NCBI RefSeq assembly: GCF_022605725.1
Contig: NC_065552.1
Span: forward strand, 21,904,785 to 21,968,784
DNA: 64,000 nucleotides
DNA from: Anthonomus grandis grandis
Lineage: Eukaryota; Arthropoda; Insecta; Coleoptera; Curculionidae
Direction of reading: 5' to 3'
The notes beneath the pieces were generated by a model, which saw only the letters and a list, made by a program, of their open reading frames with translations, was not told the DNA's origin and made no database searches. Shown here one piece after another: positions 34,600 to 44,769 of the stretch; the first letter of the stretch is position 1; each line of letters starts with the position of its first letter. The translations under genes were made by a program, and so were the position numbers.

Positions 34600-34700
34600 G
34601 GTAAATCGTGTTCAGATGGCGGCCCTCTTTGTCGGTGACCATTCGGTAACGCCCGTTTGCAAAAAAACAAAAGCCGCCGGCTCTTGTGTGACATCTATAT
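34600..34700. other. Small GC-rich island with ATGGCGGC motif
   Basis: CAGATGGCGGC at 34613-34623 fits the YY1/PHO consensus at 10 of 11 bases. GCCGCCGGCTC follows at about 34672. No repeat family is recognised, and it may be a host promoter fragment or part of an unknown element. Confidence 0.3.
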
Positions 34701-35129
34701 TGACCCTTTTTACAAAGGGAATTTGTAATATAAAAAGGGAGGCAGCTTTTGCATTAGTTTTACTATATGCAAGACTTGAATGGTATTTTTTTGCTCTTTA
34801 AACCGACTGCATAAGTTATAGGTAATAATTGTTGACACCACATAGTACATAGTCTATTATATAACAAAATGTTTTTGTTTTGCTTTCAACGATTGAATTT
34901 TATTGTAAGTAAACATTTGTGCCATGTGTTTCTTATACAGCTAATTAAACAAAAGGATATCGGGGAAATATGATGTTAAATAGCTTAGACGTATCCGGTC
35001 ATTTGGAATAGTCGATTCCCTTTTCTTTGTAGGGTTTAAAAAGAATAGACCGTTTAATGCTGTTTTGGGGTTGGTTCCAAGTAGGTAAAGTTACTTTAGT
35101 TACCATATATATTGTAATGTAATTTAGGA
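34701..35129. other. AT-rich spacer, no gene seen
   Basis: An open frame running across 34340-34801 has no recognisable domain and overlaps the repeat on the other strand, so I do not call it. Nothing else is visible up to the LINE 3' end. Confidence 0.35.
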
Positions 35130-37358
35130 ACAAACAAACAAAACAAAATGATTTATTTCTCAAAATAAACACAATTGTTTACATAATATCCTATCCTTAA
35201 TTCTGGAGCACGATTGACTTAAGTCTGTATGTGCACCTTGACTAAAAGAACAGGGAGTAGGAACGGCATATACCAAGAAAATAAAACAAAAATAACAACA
35301 TTAGTTAGTTGCTAGTGTTATTACAGTATTAACACAGTACATAGGGATTGTGAATTTAACACATTATGCTAGAAATGAAAATACATTAGTCTTAAAAGAA
35401 AAAAGCTATAGATTAGAAAAAACAAAGGAAATATATGTATTATAAAAGGAATCCGATTGTTAAAATATGACAGTATTAAAGCATAACATTTCATAACAAA
35501 TCTTTTCAAAATTATCACTTAGCCACAGGTAAATTTTATTTTTAATTTTTTGATAATTGAAGGCAGTTTTTATATAATTTGGAAAATTATCTTAAATATT
35601 TTTGGCAAGGTAAATGAAATGTGTCTTTAAGTTGAGGCAAATAAAGCCCTTAAAGTATTAAGCCTGTTGTTCTTAAATGATCTTGTTTCTATATTGTGAT
35701 GACTAATACAATGGTGAAATTCTCTGTGGTGATAGTGGTGATAGGATATTTTTACACGCAGTACCCCAAGCAGTAATTCCATAAGTTAAAGTGGACCCAA
35801 CGAGTGCTTGATAAAACCTCCTCAGCAGAGTATAAGAAACTACTTACTTATTTTATAAACTAAAGCTCTTATTTTATTATTAACAAAATTAATATGATTT
35901 TTCCATGCATTGATCCAAGAATACTCCCAAATATTTTTTGTTGTCTTTTCTTTTTATTTCTTGGGTGCACTGACTGTATTTTGCTTGCAATCATATGAAT
36001 GTAAGATAAGTTTGTTCCTACGCGGTAGGATTACATTAGACATACCAACGGTAATAACGTAAGTTTTTTCAGTATTTAAAGTTAGAAGATTAGAGTGCAA
36101 CCATCGCTTAATTTTAGCGATTTTCCTCTCGCACTTCTCGAAGGCACCGACCGAGGTCCGACCTCTAATTAAGAGAGCAGTGTCATCTGCAAAGCATCTG
36201 CACATTATTTTGCCATTTGATATATCCGTTAAAGTATTGATATAAATAAGAAATAGGATCGGGCCCAATACAGTCCCTTGTGGAACACCCCATTCCAACC
36301 TTTGCCGTTGACTTACTAAGTATTTCCAACTTGTACAATTCGATTACCAATTTAAACAAACTTAGTACTTTACCTCTTATACCAATATTCTCAAGCTTTT
36401 TAAGAAGTCAGGACTGTTTCACTGTGTCAAATGCCTATGACAAGTCAAGAAGACCCCCTATGGTTTATAACATTCATTAAAGCTGTCAACCATAAACTGA
36501 GTTACTTCGGCCAAAGCGTCCTCTGTTCCATACTTCTCTGTAAGTCCAATTTAATATTTTGAAATTAATTTATTATTTTCTAAGAAAGAGCTTAGTCTTA
36601 GTTTTATACATTTTTCGATAATTTTACTTAGAGTACTTGCTATTAGCCTATAATTGGGTTTTTCTTCTTTATTACCAAATATATGTATTGGTATATTAGT
36701 TGAAGTTTTAAAAATATTTGGATAGATCTTAATGCTAAAAACAATATTTACTGAATGAATAAGAGGCTTCCTCAAAACAACTGATTGTCCTTAATAATTT
36801 TTACAGAAATTCCATCTTCTCCCCCCACTGATCCATTTTCTAATGAACTTATTTAAGCTACCAACTCATTTTCAGTTATGGGACTAAGATACATGGAATC
36901 TCAATTCTGTACATGGTCCCTAGTTTTAACTACTGGAACTCTAATTTTGGTAGCTAACTTGCTTCCTATTTTACTAAACTACTTATTAAAATCATTTGCC
37001 ATTAAAAGAGGATTATCAAGGATTATCATCATCATTATTTATATTCGTTTTAATATGCCTTTTTGGCCGATTTGTTATTTCTTTCACTCAGTCACACAGT
37101 CTGCAATCACTTTTTTTGATTTTTACAGTTAACAGAAAAAGCTTTTTTATAAAATTGAATTTTTGCAGTTTTAATTAAGTTTGATAATATAGTTCTATAT
37201 TTCCTATACTTCCCAATCAGTGAAATGCCGTTTAGATTTAATGTTTGTTCCTTTTTTAATTAATCTCTATATCTAATTGAATTCACAAGCCCCGTACTTA
37301 TCCAAGGCTTAAGGCATTTTGTCTTTGATTTGATTTTCTGACTAGGTTTACAAAGCTC
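35130..37358 (-). pseudogene. LINE RT half (same element as the pieces to 40565)
   Basis: Minus strand. The linker ENGSVGGEDGISVKIIKDN near 36840 leads to 36775-36551 with PNYRLIASTLSKIIEK. LDLS, a stop, then AFDTVKQS appear near 36440, and 36298-35954 holds EWGVPQGTVLGPILFLIYIN, the catalytic CFADDTALLIRG and HSNLLTLNTEKT. The tail keeps YGITAWG-like thumb remnants near 35790. The 3' UTR reaches about 35130. The region just before the mariner derivative at 37361 is the endonuclease-RT linker, continued at 38766 on the other side. Stops and frameshifts throughout. Confidence 0.75.
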
Positions 37359-37360
37359 TA

Positions 37361-38763
37361 CAGGGTGTCATTGAAATGGTGTAAAAAAATTCGGAGGGTG
37401 ATAGTACTCCTAAAAATTTTAAAAAAAGTTCCTATAACTATAGGGCGGAAAATGCATATTAAGGGAGTTAGGGGCACTGAAAGGGTAAATTTAAAAAACG
37501 GTTTTTTGAAATTGTAGGCTTAAAAAACGAGATAAAATTTCGAAAAAAAATCCTCTGCCATAAATTTTGACCCAAAATCAAATGGTGATACTGAAAAATA
37601 ATTTGGAAAATCGGAAAGGGTAGTTTTTGCAAGGGTAGGGTGTTAATTCGTGAATAACTTTTTTTAGGTTATTTTCTTCGCAACGTGGGTTCATTTTTTA
37701 AAAACTACATACTTTTTCCTACAAAAAAGGTACTCTTGTTGCACATCGCCCAGAACGATGGTTTTCGAGAAAATTGAAGGCAAAAAGTTTGCTCTGATGG
37801 GCTGCTAACTGGTTAAACAACATAAACCTATGAAAGTTATGGGGTTTTAAAAGTAAACAAGTAGTTATTAAATAATTAATTGAAAAATCTAAATTTCATG
37901 ATTTTTAAAACATCGTATTGCTTTAAAAAAACGAAATAAACCAATTACCAAAATTCCTTATTATTTGGTTTACTCAGTGCCGATTAATACTAAAGAGCAA
38001 CTACGTCAACGCATTATCGACTGTTCCAATCAAATTCGTACAACCCCAGGGATATTCCACAGGGTACGCAGATCATGGAGAAGAAGAGCAGATGTCTGCA
38101 TTGAAATGAATGGTGGTCACTTTGAACATTTACTATGAATGAATTAAGAAATGCATTATTTTAATAAGGAATTTTGGTAATTGGTTTATTTCGTTTTTTA
38201 AAGCAATAAGATGTTTTAAAAATCATAAAATTTAGATTTTTCAATTCATTTTTTAATAACTACGTGTTTACTTTTGAAACCCCATAACTTTCATAGGTTT
38301 ATGTTGTTTAACCAGTTAGCAACCCATCAGAGCAAACTTTTTGCCTTCAATTTTCTCGAAAACCATCGTTCTGGGCGATGTGCAACAAGAGTACCTTTTT
38401 TGTAGGAAAAAGTATGTAGTTTTTAAAAAATGAACCCACGTTGCGAAAAAAATAACCTAAAAGAAGTTATTCACGAATTAACTCCCTACCCTTGCAAAAA
38501 CTACCCTTTCCGATTTTCCAAATTATTTTTCAGTATCACCATTTGATTTTGGGTCAAAATTTATGGCAGAGGATTTTTTTTCGAAATTTTATCTCGTTTT
38601 TTAAGCCTACAATTTCAAAAAACCGTTTTTTAAATTTACCCTTTCAGTGCCCCTAACTCCCTTAATATGCATTTTCCGCCCTATAGTTATAGGAACTTTT
38701 TTTAAAATTTTTAGGAGTACTATCACCCCCCCGAATTTTTTACACCATTTCAATGACACCCTG
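37361..38763 (+). mobile_element. Palindromic mariner derivative with about 600-bp TIRs
   Basis: TA flanks at 37359-37360 and 38764-38765. Both ends read CAGGGTGTCATTGAAATGG inward. The two arms (37361-37962 and about 38165-38763) are almost perfect inverse copies, leaving only about 200 bp between them. The centre still encodes the transposase C-terminus. It is a deletion derivative that would need a transposase supplied by a relative. It sits inside the LINE of 35130-40565 and is younger than it. Confidence 0.9.
37965..38138 (+). pseudogene. C-terminal remnant of a mariner transposase
   Basis: Open in frame from VYSVPINTKEQLRQRI near 37968 through RRADVCIEMNGGHFEHLL to a TGA at 38136-38138. 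This matches the end of DD41D-type transposases. The DNA-binding domain and all three catalytic residues are missing, so it has no transposase activity. The frame is still intact, consistent with a recent internal deletion. Confidence 0.85.
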
Positions 38764-38765
38764 TA

Positions 38766-39145
38766 TATTTTTTTGAAGTTTAGCAACAAATATATCCGCA
38801 ATACTATTAGGGTTTTTGCAGTCCAAAACATCATGTCACTCCTCGCTATTTAACAGAGCAGCTAATTTTTGTTTATTTACTTACTTACTAAATTGAATGC
38901 GGTAAGAGTGGTTATCATTTTGTCTAAGTGCAAGTTTTAATTTTAAATTTAACAATATAAAGTAATGATCTGTGATCTTTTCTTAATATCTTTTCGATTG
39001 TTTACTTTAGTTATAAAATGGTCATTACATGTCTTTGAGTCTCCACAAACTCGAGTATAGTCATTTATAATATTTTGGCATCCGTAAGCCCCTAACGTAT
39101 TGATTTATTTGCTTACATTACTTGAAGTATTACTTAATATGTTAA
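38766..39145 (-). pseudogene. LINE endonuclease C-terminus and linker
   Basis: Minus strand: INTLGAYGCQNIINDYTRVC, then SKTCNDHFITKVNN near 39110-38990. This is the TR...T.IDH end of an APE-type endonuclease, here with CNDH in place of the usual IDH. It continues the domain at 39545-40044 after a foreign insertion, and joins the linker at 37358 across the mariner derivative. Confidence 0.7.
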
Positions 39146-39545
39146 ATATGTTTTATGTTTTTAAAGAACCTAATGTAATTTTAAATTTCTTCCAGGGATT
39201 TAAATAAGTTTTTCAGGATACTGGGATAATTTTTTAGAATATTCCAGTTATTTAAATGAATTTTTCACATTTTCCACAATATTGCGATCATTCTTTTAGT
39301 TATCCCAATGATTTTTTCCTTATATTAATATCTTAAGAGACTTGAGCTAAGTTCTTGGTTAACAAGCGGTAGAATGTTTCATGTTTTTAGAAGTTATAAA
39401 TCCTATACTGCAACTCGATTAAATTTCGATTTTTGATATCGAGACTTAAGAAGTAAATTTAAAAATATTTGTGCATAACTTTAATGAACGCGATGCACAT
39501 GTATTTATTGTTTGTGTTGATGTTATCTGGAATAAACTGTCTTTG
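39145..39545 (+). mobile_element. 3' fragment of another LINE inserted in the endonuclease
   Basis: Non-coding, AT-rich. It carries the TTTCTTCCAGG / TTTTTCAGG repeats seen at 32330-32565 and ends GGAATAAACTGTCTTTGCTTTGC (near 39529), a polyadenylation signal followed by a short CTTTG repeat. It lies exactly where the endonuclease frame of the host LINE is interrupted. Confidence 0.55.
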
Positions 39546-40044
39546 CTTTGCTTAGAGTCTGCCTGTTGAAATTTGTATTCCCCAGAAATACTTCACAAGA
39601 AAAATGCCTTAGACCATCCTGCAACAATTCGTTTAAATTGCTTAGAAACTCCTCTTGAGGAACAGATGGCAGTCTGTACACCTCAACAACCCCAATAGTC
39701 ACCGAGTTTTTGATTAGATTAACCCTCAGAAAGTTTGTGTTGTTTACTTTAATAACTTCTGAGCTTAATGCTAATTCACTTTTAGCATAGATAATTGTTC
39801 CATCGCACTTGTTCATTTTACTTCCGTTATAAAGAATATCATATCGATCAATGGAAAATTGATTTAAAGTATTAAATACATGGGTCTCAGACAAGACAAT
39901 TAAATAAAATGCCAGCCCAAGAGACTGTAAAAAGACAAGAAAAGTGCTAAAGTTAGTGATTATTCTACATATATTTATATGTTTAGCATTAAAATCCCCA
40001 ATACTATTTTGAAAATATTTTGCCTCACTTATTACGTTACACAA
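39545..40044 (-). pseudogene. LINE APE-type endonuclease, N-terminal part
   Basis: Open frame with INICRIITNFSTFLVFL, then FYLIVLSETHVFNTLNQF (the catalytic Glu is in SETH), KCDGTIIYAKSEL and GVVEVYRLPSVPQEEFLSNL. The GDxN motif reads FLGNTNFN, so the Asp is changed. The domain nicks target DNA to prime reverse transcription. The insertion at 39145 and the lost Asp make it inactive. Confidence 0.8.
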
Positions 40045-40179
40045 TTTTTTTCAAGGATAAATAATGTACGGTCCGTGAAGGCAGTATTTTATTTCCAATA
40101 ATCCAAGTAATACCTGCTAATAAAAATCTAGTACCTACTAGTATCAGTAACACATCTTATTTTTATTACAGGAGCATTT

Positions 40180-40565
40180 TCATTTTTCAAATGACTTCCG
40201 TTGTTCTCTGGTTAAATCTTCACTAATAAATTTTAGTTGATCCTCGTAATCCACATTGGTCACTAGTAATTTTACTGCCTTCCTTTCTTTTTTTTTTCTG
40301 GAAGCTAATTAAGAGAGGCGAGTTTCCTTGTCTTTATTTAGTACATGTACCTCATATTCCGATGGTTTAGTGTTAGGATCAATGTATTTGATAACACTCT
40401 GTACTTTGGTTTCTATTTCCTTGAGTTCCTTTTTTTGCTCTTCTTGAGTTTTACGGATGCCAACTAATACTACATTGTTAGTCCTGGATTGTTGATCTTT
40501 AACTGCATAATAATTGCCAGGAATAGTCTTTTCAACGTCAAAATTTTCTTCTGACTCGCGTGGAC
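40180..40565 (-). pseudogene. LINE ORF1-like or pre-endonuclease segment
   Basis: The minus frame reads VEKTIPGNYYAVKDQ, NNVVLVGIRKTQEEQKKEL, VIKYIDPNTKPSEYEVHVL and, after a stop, VDYEDQLKFISEDLTREQR. The charged coiled-coil-like composition and position upstream of the endonuclease fit the end of ORF1. It belongs to the element of 35130-40044. Confidence 0.5.
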
Positions 40566-40574
40566 CGTCGTTTA

Positions 40575-41880
40575 ATGATTCTCAAGGTAAGCAACAAAAC
40601 TGATTGAAATATCACAATGGAATAATTGGGAAATGCTAAGACTTGCATTTAAAGAGTCTGTGATTGTACCAATCCACAAAGGAAAACAGGAGAGGACTAT
40701 TTTCCAGGAAACTATCGCCCTATTTCTCTTATTCATAACATTGAAAAAGCATTCGAGCATTGCATAAGGGGTAGACTATCAAGCCACCTGGAAAAATATA
40801 ATATATTCTCCTCAAACCAAGTTGGGTTTTGTCAAAATTTCAACGGTTGCAAAGATGCACTCCATGAGGTATCCAGCTCTATCTATAGTGCTATAGATAA
40901 AAAAAAACCCTGTATATATCTCCCACAAAATTCTGCTTTAAAAGCTAAAAAAGTATAGAATAAAAGGAATACGTCAAAATTTATTCAGGAGTTACTCTGA
41001 AAGTCGAATAAACTTTGGTTGGTTAAGTAATGTAGTATTTCGCAAGGGACCGTACTTGGACCACTCTTATTCTCAATAAATATTAATAACCTTTTAAGGC
41101 GTGGTAGATCAAGTAAGTTGGTTTCCTATGCAAACGATACTATCCTCTTATTGCAGGGAGACACCCGGAATTCTGCAATTAATCACGCCGTTACAGAATT
41201 TGCAAAAATATGTCAATGGTTGGGAAAAAATCAACTAACATTAAACATTGAAAAAACAAATTTTATATGTTTAAGTACTCTCGATTCTCATCAGTATGAA
41301 TCTGAAAAGATAAAAAAACATAAGTATTTTTCAATGTTTATTAAAGGAAACCTCATGCGACTGCTCCAAATTTTTCAACAAAATCAATTCCATTAAATAT
41401 TTGGGTATTGTAATTGATTTAAATATTAGGTGAGACAAACATCTTGAAGGCAACTTATTTGTAAATTTATGATCTTAGACACTGGCAGTATGCCTAACAG
41501 TATTCTTACAATATTATACATCATACTAAGTGAGTCAGTTGTCCGATATGGTATATCAATATAGGGAGGTACCTATGCTGCTACACAAAAATTCTAAATG
41601 TTAGTCAAAGATATCTTAATAAGATTATTTATAAAATAAGCCAGCTGCATTACCGAACTTCTGTTTCAGTTATTAAGTGAGTAACAGTTGTCTATAAAAT
41701 CGGTACTTTCACTAGTGTACAAATATTCAGAATTAAGACAACAATCTGTTTTAAATCACTAGAGAAGAAGTAGGGCAATGGACACTGTAGGGTGCCTGCT
41801 CTAACTAAAGCAAAGAGCTAACAATTCCTTTCATATTTTAAACCCAAACTATAACATTTACTTTTGCATATAAAACAAAA
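40575..41880 (+). pseudogene. LINE RT, 5'-truncated and degenerate
   Basis: Plus strand. FPGNYRPISLIHNIEKAFEH near 40710, HLEKYNIFSSNQVGFCQN near 40790 and QGTVLGPLLFSININNLLRR near 41045 are followed by SYANDTILLLQGD at 41127, where the catalytic ADD reads AND, so the first Asp is Asn. KNQLTLNIEKTNF follows. Beyond 41396 the C-terminal region (ESVVRYGISI near 41530) is full of stops. A deletion around 40920-41030 removed the AFD block. Not functional. Confidence 0.75.
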
Positions 41881-42489
41881 ATCTTTTTATAAGTTATAGT
41901 CAAAAAATTACATTTATATCAAGCAGCAATTTTATAGGTGTATTATAAATATAATTATGTTTGTATGATTGAATTTTTATAATTTATTTTAGGAATATTA
42001 AATACAAATTTTAATTGTTATTTAACTTTTTGCACATCTAAATATTTTATTAGGCATTTATCTCGTTATTTATGTAAATATTATTCCCTTTTAGTTAAGA
42101 CTTACGTTAACGCAGATTAGGCTATGTAATCTTAATAATGGATTTTTCATATTATATTTACTATTATTTTTATGCACACATATGTGGAACTTCTAAATGT
42201 ATAGTCAAGTTAGAAATAGTATTGTGCAATTATTGTTTTTTCGTAGTATAAATATTTGAAATAGAAATTCAAGGAAATTTAAACTACCAGGATTTGTAAT
42301 AAAATAATCTAACTTGGGGCTTATATGGAGAACTTACGTAAAATAAACTACCGACACTTTAGATGCAGGGAAAAATAATAAACTAAACGTCAATGGAACC
42401 CTAAATACATTTAACCAAAACAGTATAAAAACTGTGAAAATAATTCACTTGTTAAGGTACGTTTTCATCACACTATTTTCCTCTCCAGT
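41881..42489. other. AT-rich spacer, possibly gypsy flank
   Basis: No gene seen. The part nearest 42490 would be the 3' end and LTR of the gypsy element if preserved, but no terminal repeat could be identified. Confidence 0.3.
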
Positions 42490-42905
42490 TTACCTAATTA
42501 ACACATTCACAATCAAAGATGGAGCCACCTGAGTCACCATAAGGCGATATTTATAATTTTCATCTTCGTTGTAGGACGCCCTTGGATCCGGTATATCACG
42601 TCATTGATTCTTATCACCACATGAAATGGACCTTTCCAATAGTTATGGAGCTTTGGTGACTTGCCCTAGGTCCTCCATGAATTATATAATTCGCCTCTGT
42701 TCCTAGGATTAAAACCAGTAGAATTAGGCTTTATGCCATAAAGTGATTTTATTCTGTTAATTTGTAGGTGAAGTTTATTCCGTGTCTCGTCATGGACCAT
42801 TTGCAAATGCTCTTGTATATGGTCGACGTATTTGTCAAGGATTTGATCCTTATCGGGTATCCCAGTAATAATATTTAAAGGTAAACGAAGTCCATCACCG
42901 AAGAC
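42490..42905 (-). pseudogene. Ty3/gypsy integrase C-terminus
   Basis: Minus strand: VFGDGLRLPLNIITGIPDKD near 42890, YVDHIQEHLQMVHDETRNKL near 42820, GKSPKLHNYWKGPFHVV near 42650 and INDVIYRIQGRP near 42610. This is the chromodomain-like end of a gypsy integrase with its usual W-GP and Y-I motifs. A stop falls in place of the GD-VW block. It is the downstream part of the element at 44770-46010, separated by an inserted LINE. The integrase core is missing. Confidence 0.75.
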
Positions 42906-44769
42906 ACTATCTCTACATCACCCGAGGACCTAAACAATTACTTTGTAAACGTGGAAAAAAATCTAATGGCCACCATAACACCTTCTGATGATCCTCTGTC
43001 ATATCTCTCTATTGAAAATTTGCACAATTTCTTTTTTAGGCCAGTATCATTAACAGAACTTTAAAGTATAATTAACAAAATAAAAAACAAATCATCAGGT
43101 GGTACAGATGGGCTTACTCTTAAAATGTTTTCAAATATGCCTGATTGTACTCTAATCCATTTAGTAGACCTAATCAACATGTCATTTCAAAATGGGGTCT
43201 TTCCAAACTGCCTTAAAACTGCAATAATCATTCCATTACATAAAGGAGAAGATAAAGATCAAGCCTCAAATTATCGTCCAATTGCACTTCTTCCAACCCT
43301 CTCAAAGATCATAGAACGCCTGGCTAAAAAAAGGTTTTTGTCATTTTTGTTTAAATATAATATCTTAACCCCTCATCAGTTTGGATTTCTGAGCAAAAAA
43401 TGCACCAACGATGCTATGCTCCCCCTATTTGACAGCGTTTATTCAAATATCAACAAAAATTACTTAACAGCATCAATTTTCTTTGACTTTTCAAAGGCTT
43501 TCGATTGCGTAAACCACATTATTTTAATTAACAAATTGCACTATGGATTCAGAGATATATCCCTTCAATGGTTTAAGTCATATTTGTGCAACAGAAGTCA
43601 ACTTGTAAAGGTCGATACGTCAACATCTTCTTGTAAACCAATTGAATGTGGGGTACCTCAAGGTTCCGTTTTGGGTCCTATGCTCTTTCTGCTGTTTATA
43701 AATGACCTGGTCAGCCTGATCATAAGCGGAAAAATCTGTCTTTTTGCTTTACTTAGAGCAATCCGAATGCAATGGCACTACATACAACAATTTCCAATGA
43801 CTGTCTTCATTAAACCGTGGCGCGATTCTAATCTTTTATGCCTAAATCTCTCAAAAACTAAAGTCTTATCATATAAAACGACCATTCCTCCATTTATTCT
43901 AAACAATACCAGTTTGGAAGTTGTTGAGTCTGTCAAGTTCTTGGGTCTTGTTGTGGACGGCTCTTTGAAATGGGATTTGCACATAGATACGTTATCTAAA
44001 AAACTAAGCTCAGCATGTTTTGCCATAAGATCAATCTCAAGAGAATTAGGCTTTTTCACGGCCAAAACAGTTTATTATGCTCTTTTTGAGTCACATCTTC
44101 GTTACGCCCTTCCATTCTGGGGTACATGCTGCAAGACCCGATTTGAGCGTATATTTAAACTTCAAAAGAGAGCGCTTCGCTACTTATTAGGACTTCATAG
44201 TAGAGCTCACTGTCAAGTAAATTTTATAAAATATAAGATCCCTACTCTTCCCTCGTTATTTATATTTGAATCTATCTGCCTTATCCGCAAACATGTGTCG
44301 CAGATTCCAGAAGGACCATCCCACGGCTATTCACTAAGGAACGTTGATCATAATCTTCATCTGCCAATTCCACGATCGGAATTAGTAAAGATATATATAA
44401 TATATGAATATTTCCTTTTAAAGCACACACACTGGCGTTATTAGTTACCTATTTATTTGCAAAATGTTTGCCTGCTTTTTATTGTATCTTTTATTTTATT
44501 GTATGTTTTTTTTGAGACTAAGGTTTTTGACAATTTTATACATTTAATTGTGTGTATATTTGTATATAAAAATTATTTTATTTATGTATTTTGACCAAAT
44601 TGTACAATTTGATAATTTGTACAGTATTTTTCTTTTGTTATGTACCTATTTACTTGGTGTGTATTTTGTCTGAGTATTTTTTTATGTTTATTTGTTTTAT
44701 TTGTATTTTTTTTCCTTTAGCTTTGTCGATAAAATGTAAATTTTCTGATAATAAAGCATTTGATTTGAC
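42906..44769 (+). mobile_element. LINE copy inserted in the gypsy element
   Basis: 5'-truncated LINE running from the pre-RT linker (SSPEDLNNYFVNVEKN at 42912) to a 3' end AATAAAGCATTTGATTTGAC at 44750-44769. It is related to the copies at 7188 and 32583 by the tail and RT sequence. No clear target duplication was seen. Confidence 0.75.
43125..44444 (+). CDS. LINE reverse transcriptase ORF lacking its catalytic Asp pair
   Basis: Longest LINE frame in the window, 439 codons. RT motifs are in order: SNYRPIALLPTLSKIIERL at about 48-66, FDFSKAFDCVNHIILINKL near 122-140, and CGVPQGSVLGPMLFLLFIND near 177-196. At the palm the expected FADDT is replaced by FALLRAI (about 207), because a small deletion shifts the frame. 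SNDCLH-type sequence is visible in another frame, and a second indel restores the frame at SNLLCLNLSKTK. The thumb continues with VVDGSLKWDLHIDTL and FESHLRYALPFWG to a C-terminus near HTHWRY. The ORF is open but cannot be a working polymerase. One upstream stop in the linker shows it is only a remnant. Confidence 0.75.
   Translation: MFSNMPDCTLIHLVDLINMSFQNGVFPNCLKTAIIIPLHKGEDKDQASNYRPIALLPTLSKIIERLAKKRFLSFLFKYNILTPHQFGFLSKKCTNDAMLPLFDSVYSNINKNYLTASIFFDFSKAFDCVNHIILINKLHYGFRDISLQWFKSYLCNRSQLVKVDTSTSSCKPIECGVPQGSVLGPMLFLLFINDLVSLIISGKICLFALLRAIRMQWHYIQQFPMTVFIKPWRDSNLLCLNLSKTKVLSYKTTIPPFILNNTSLEVVESVKFLGLVVDGSLKWDLHIDTLSKKLSSACFAIRSISRELGFFTAKTVYYALFESHLRYALPFWGTCCKTRFERIFKLQKRALRYLLGLHSRAHCQVNFIKYKIPTLPSLFIFESICLIRKHVSQIPEGPSHGYSLRNVDHNLHLPIPRSELVKIYIIYEYFLLKHTHWRY

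Noticed and set aside
34340..34801. 153-codon plus frame
   Set aside because: It runs antisense to the coding-like repeat copy B and through a GC island; no domain seen, and the conserved peptide is on the other strand.
38607..38853. Overlapping frames on both strands
   Set aside because: They fall in the right arm of the palindromic mariner derivative and have no domain.
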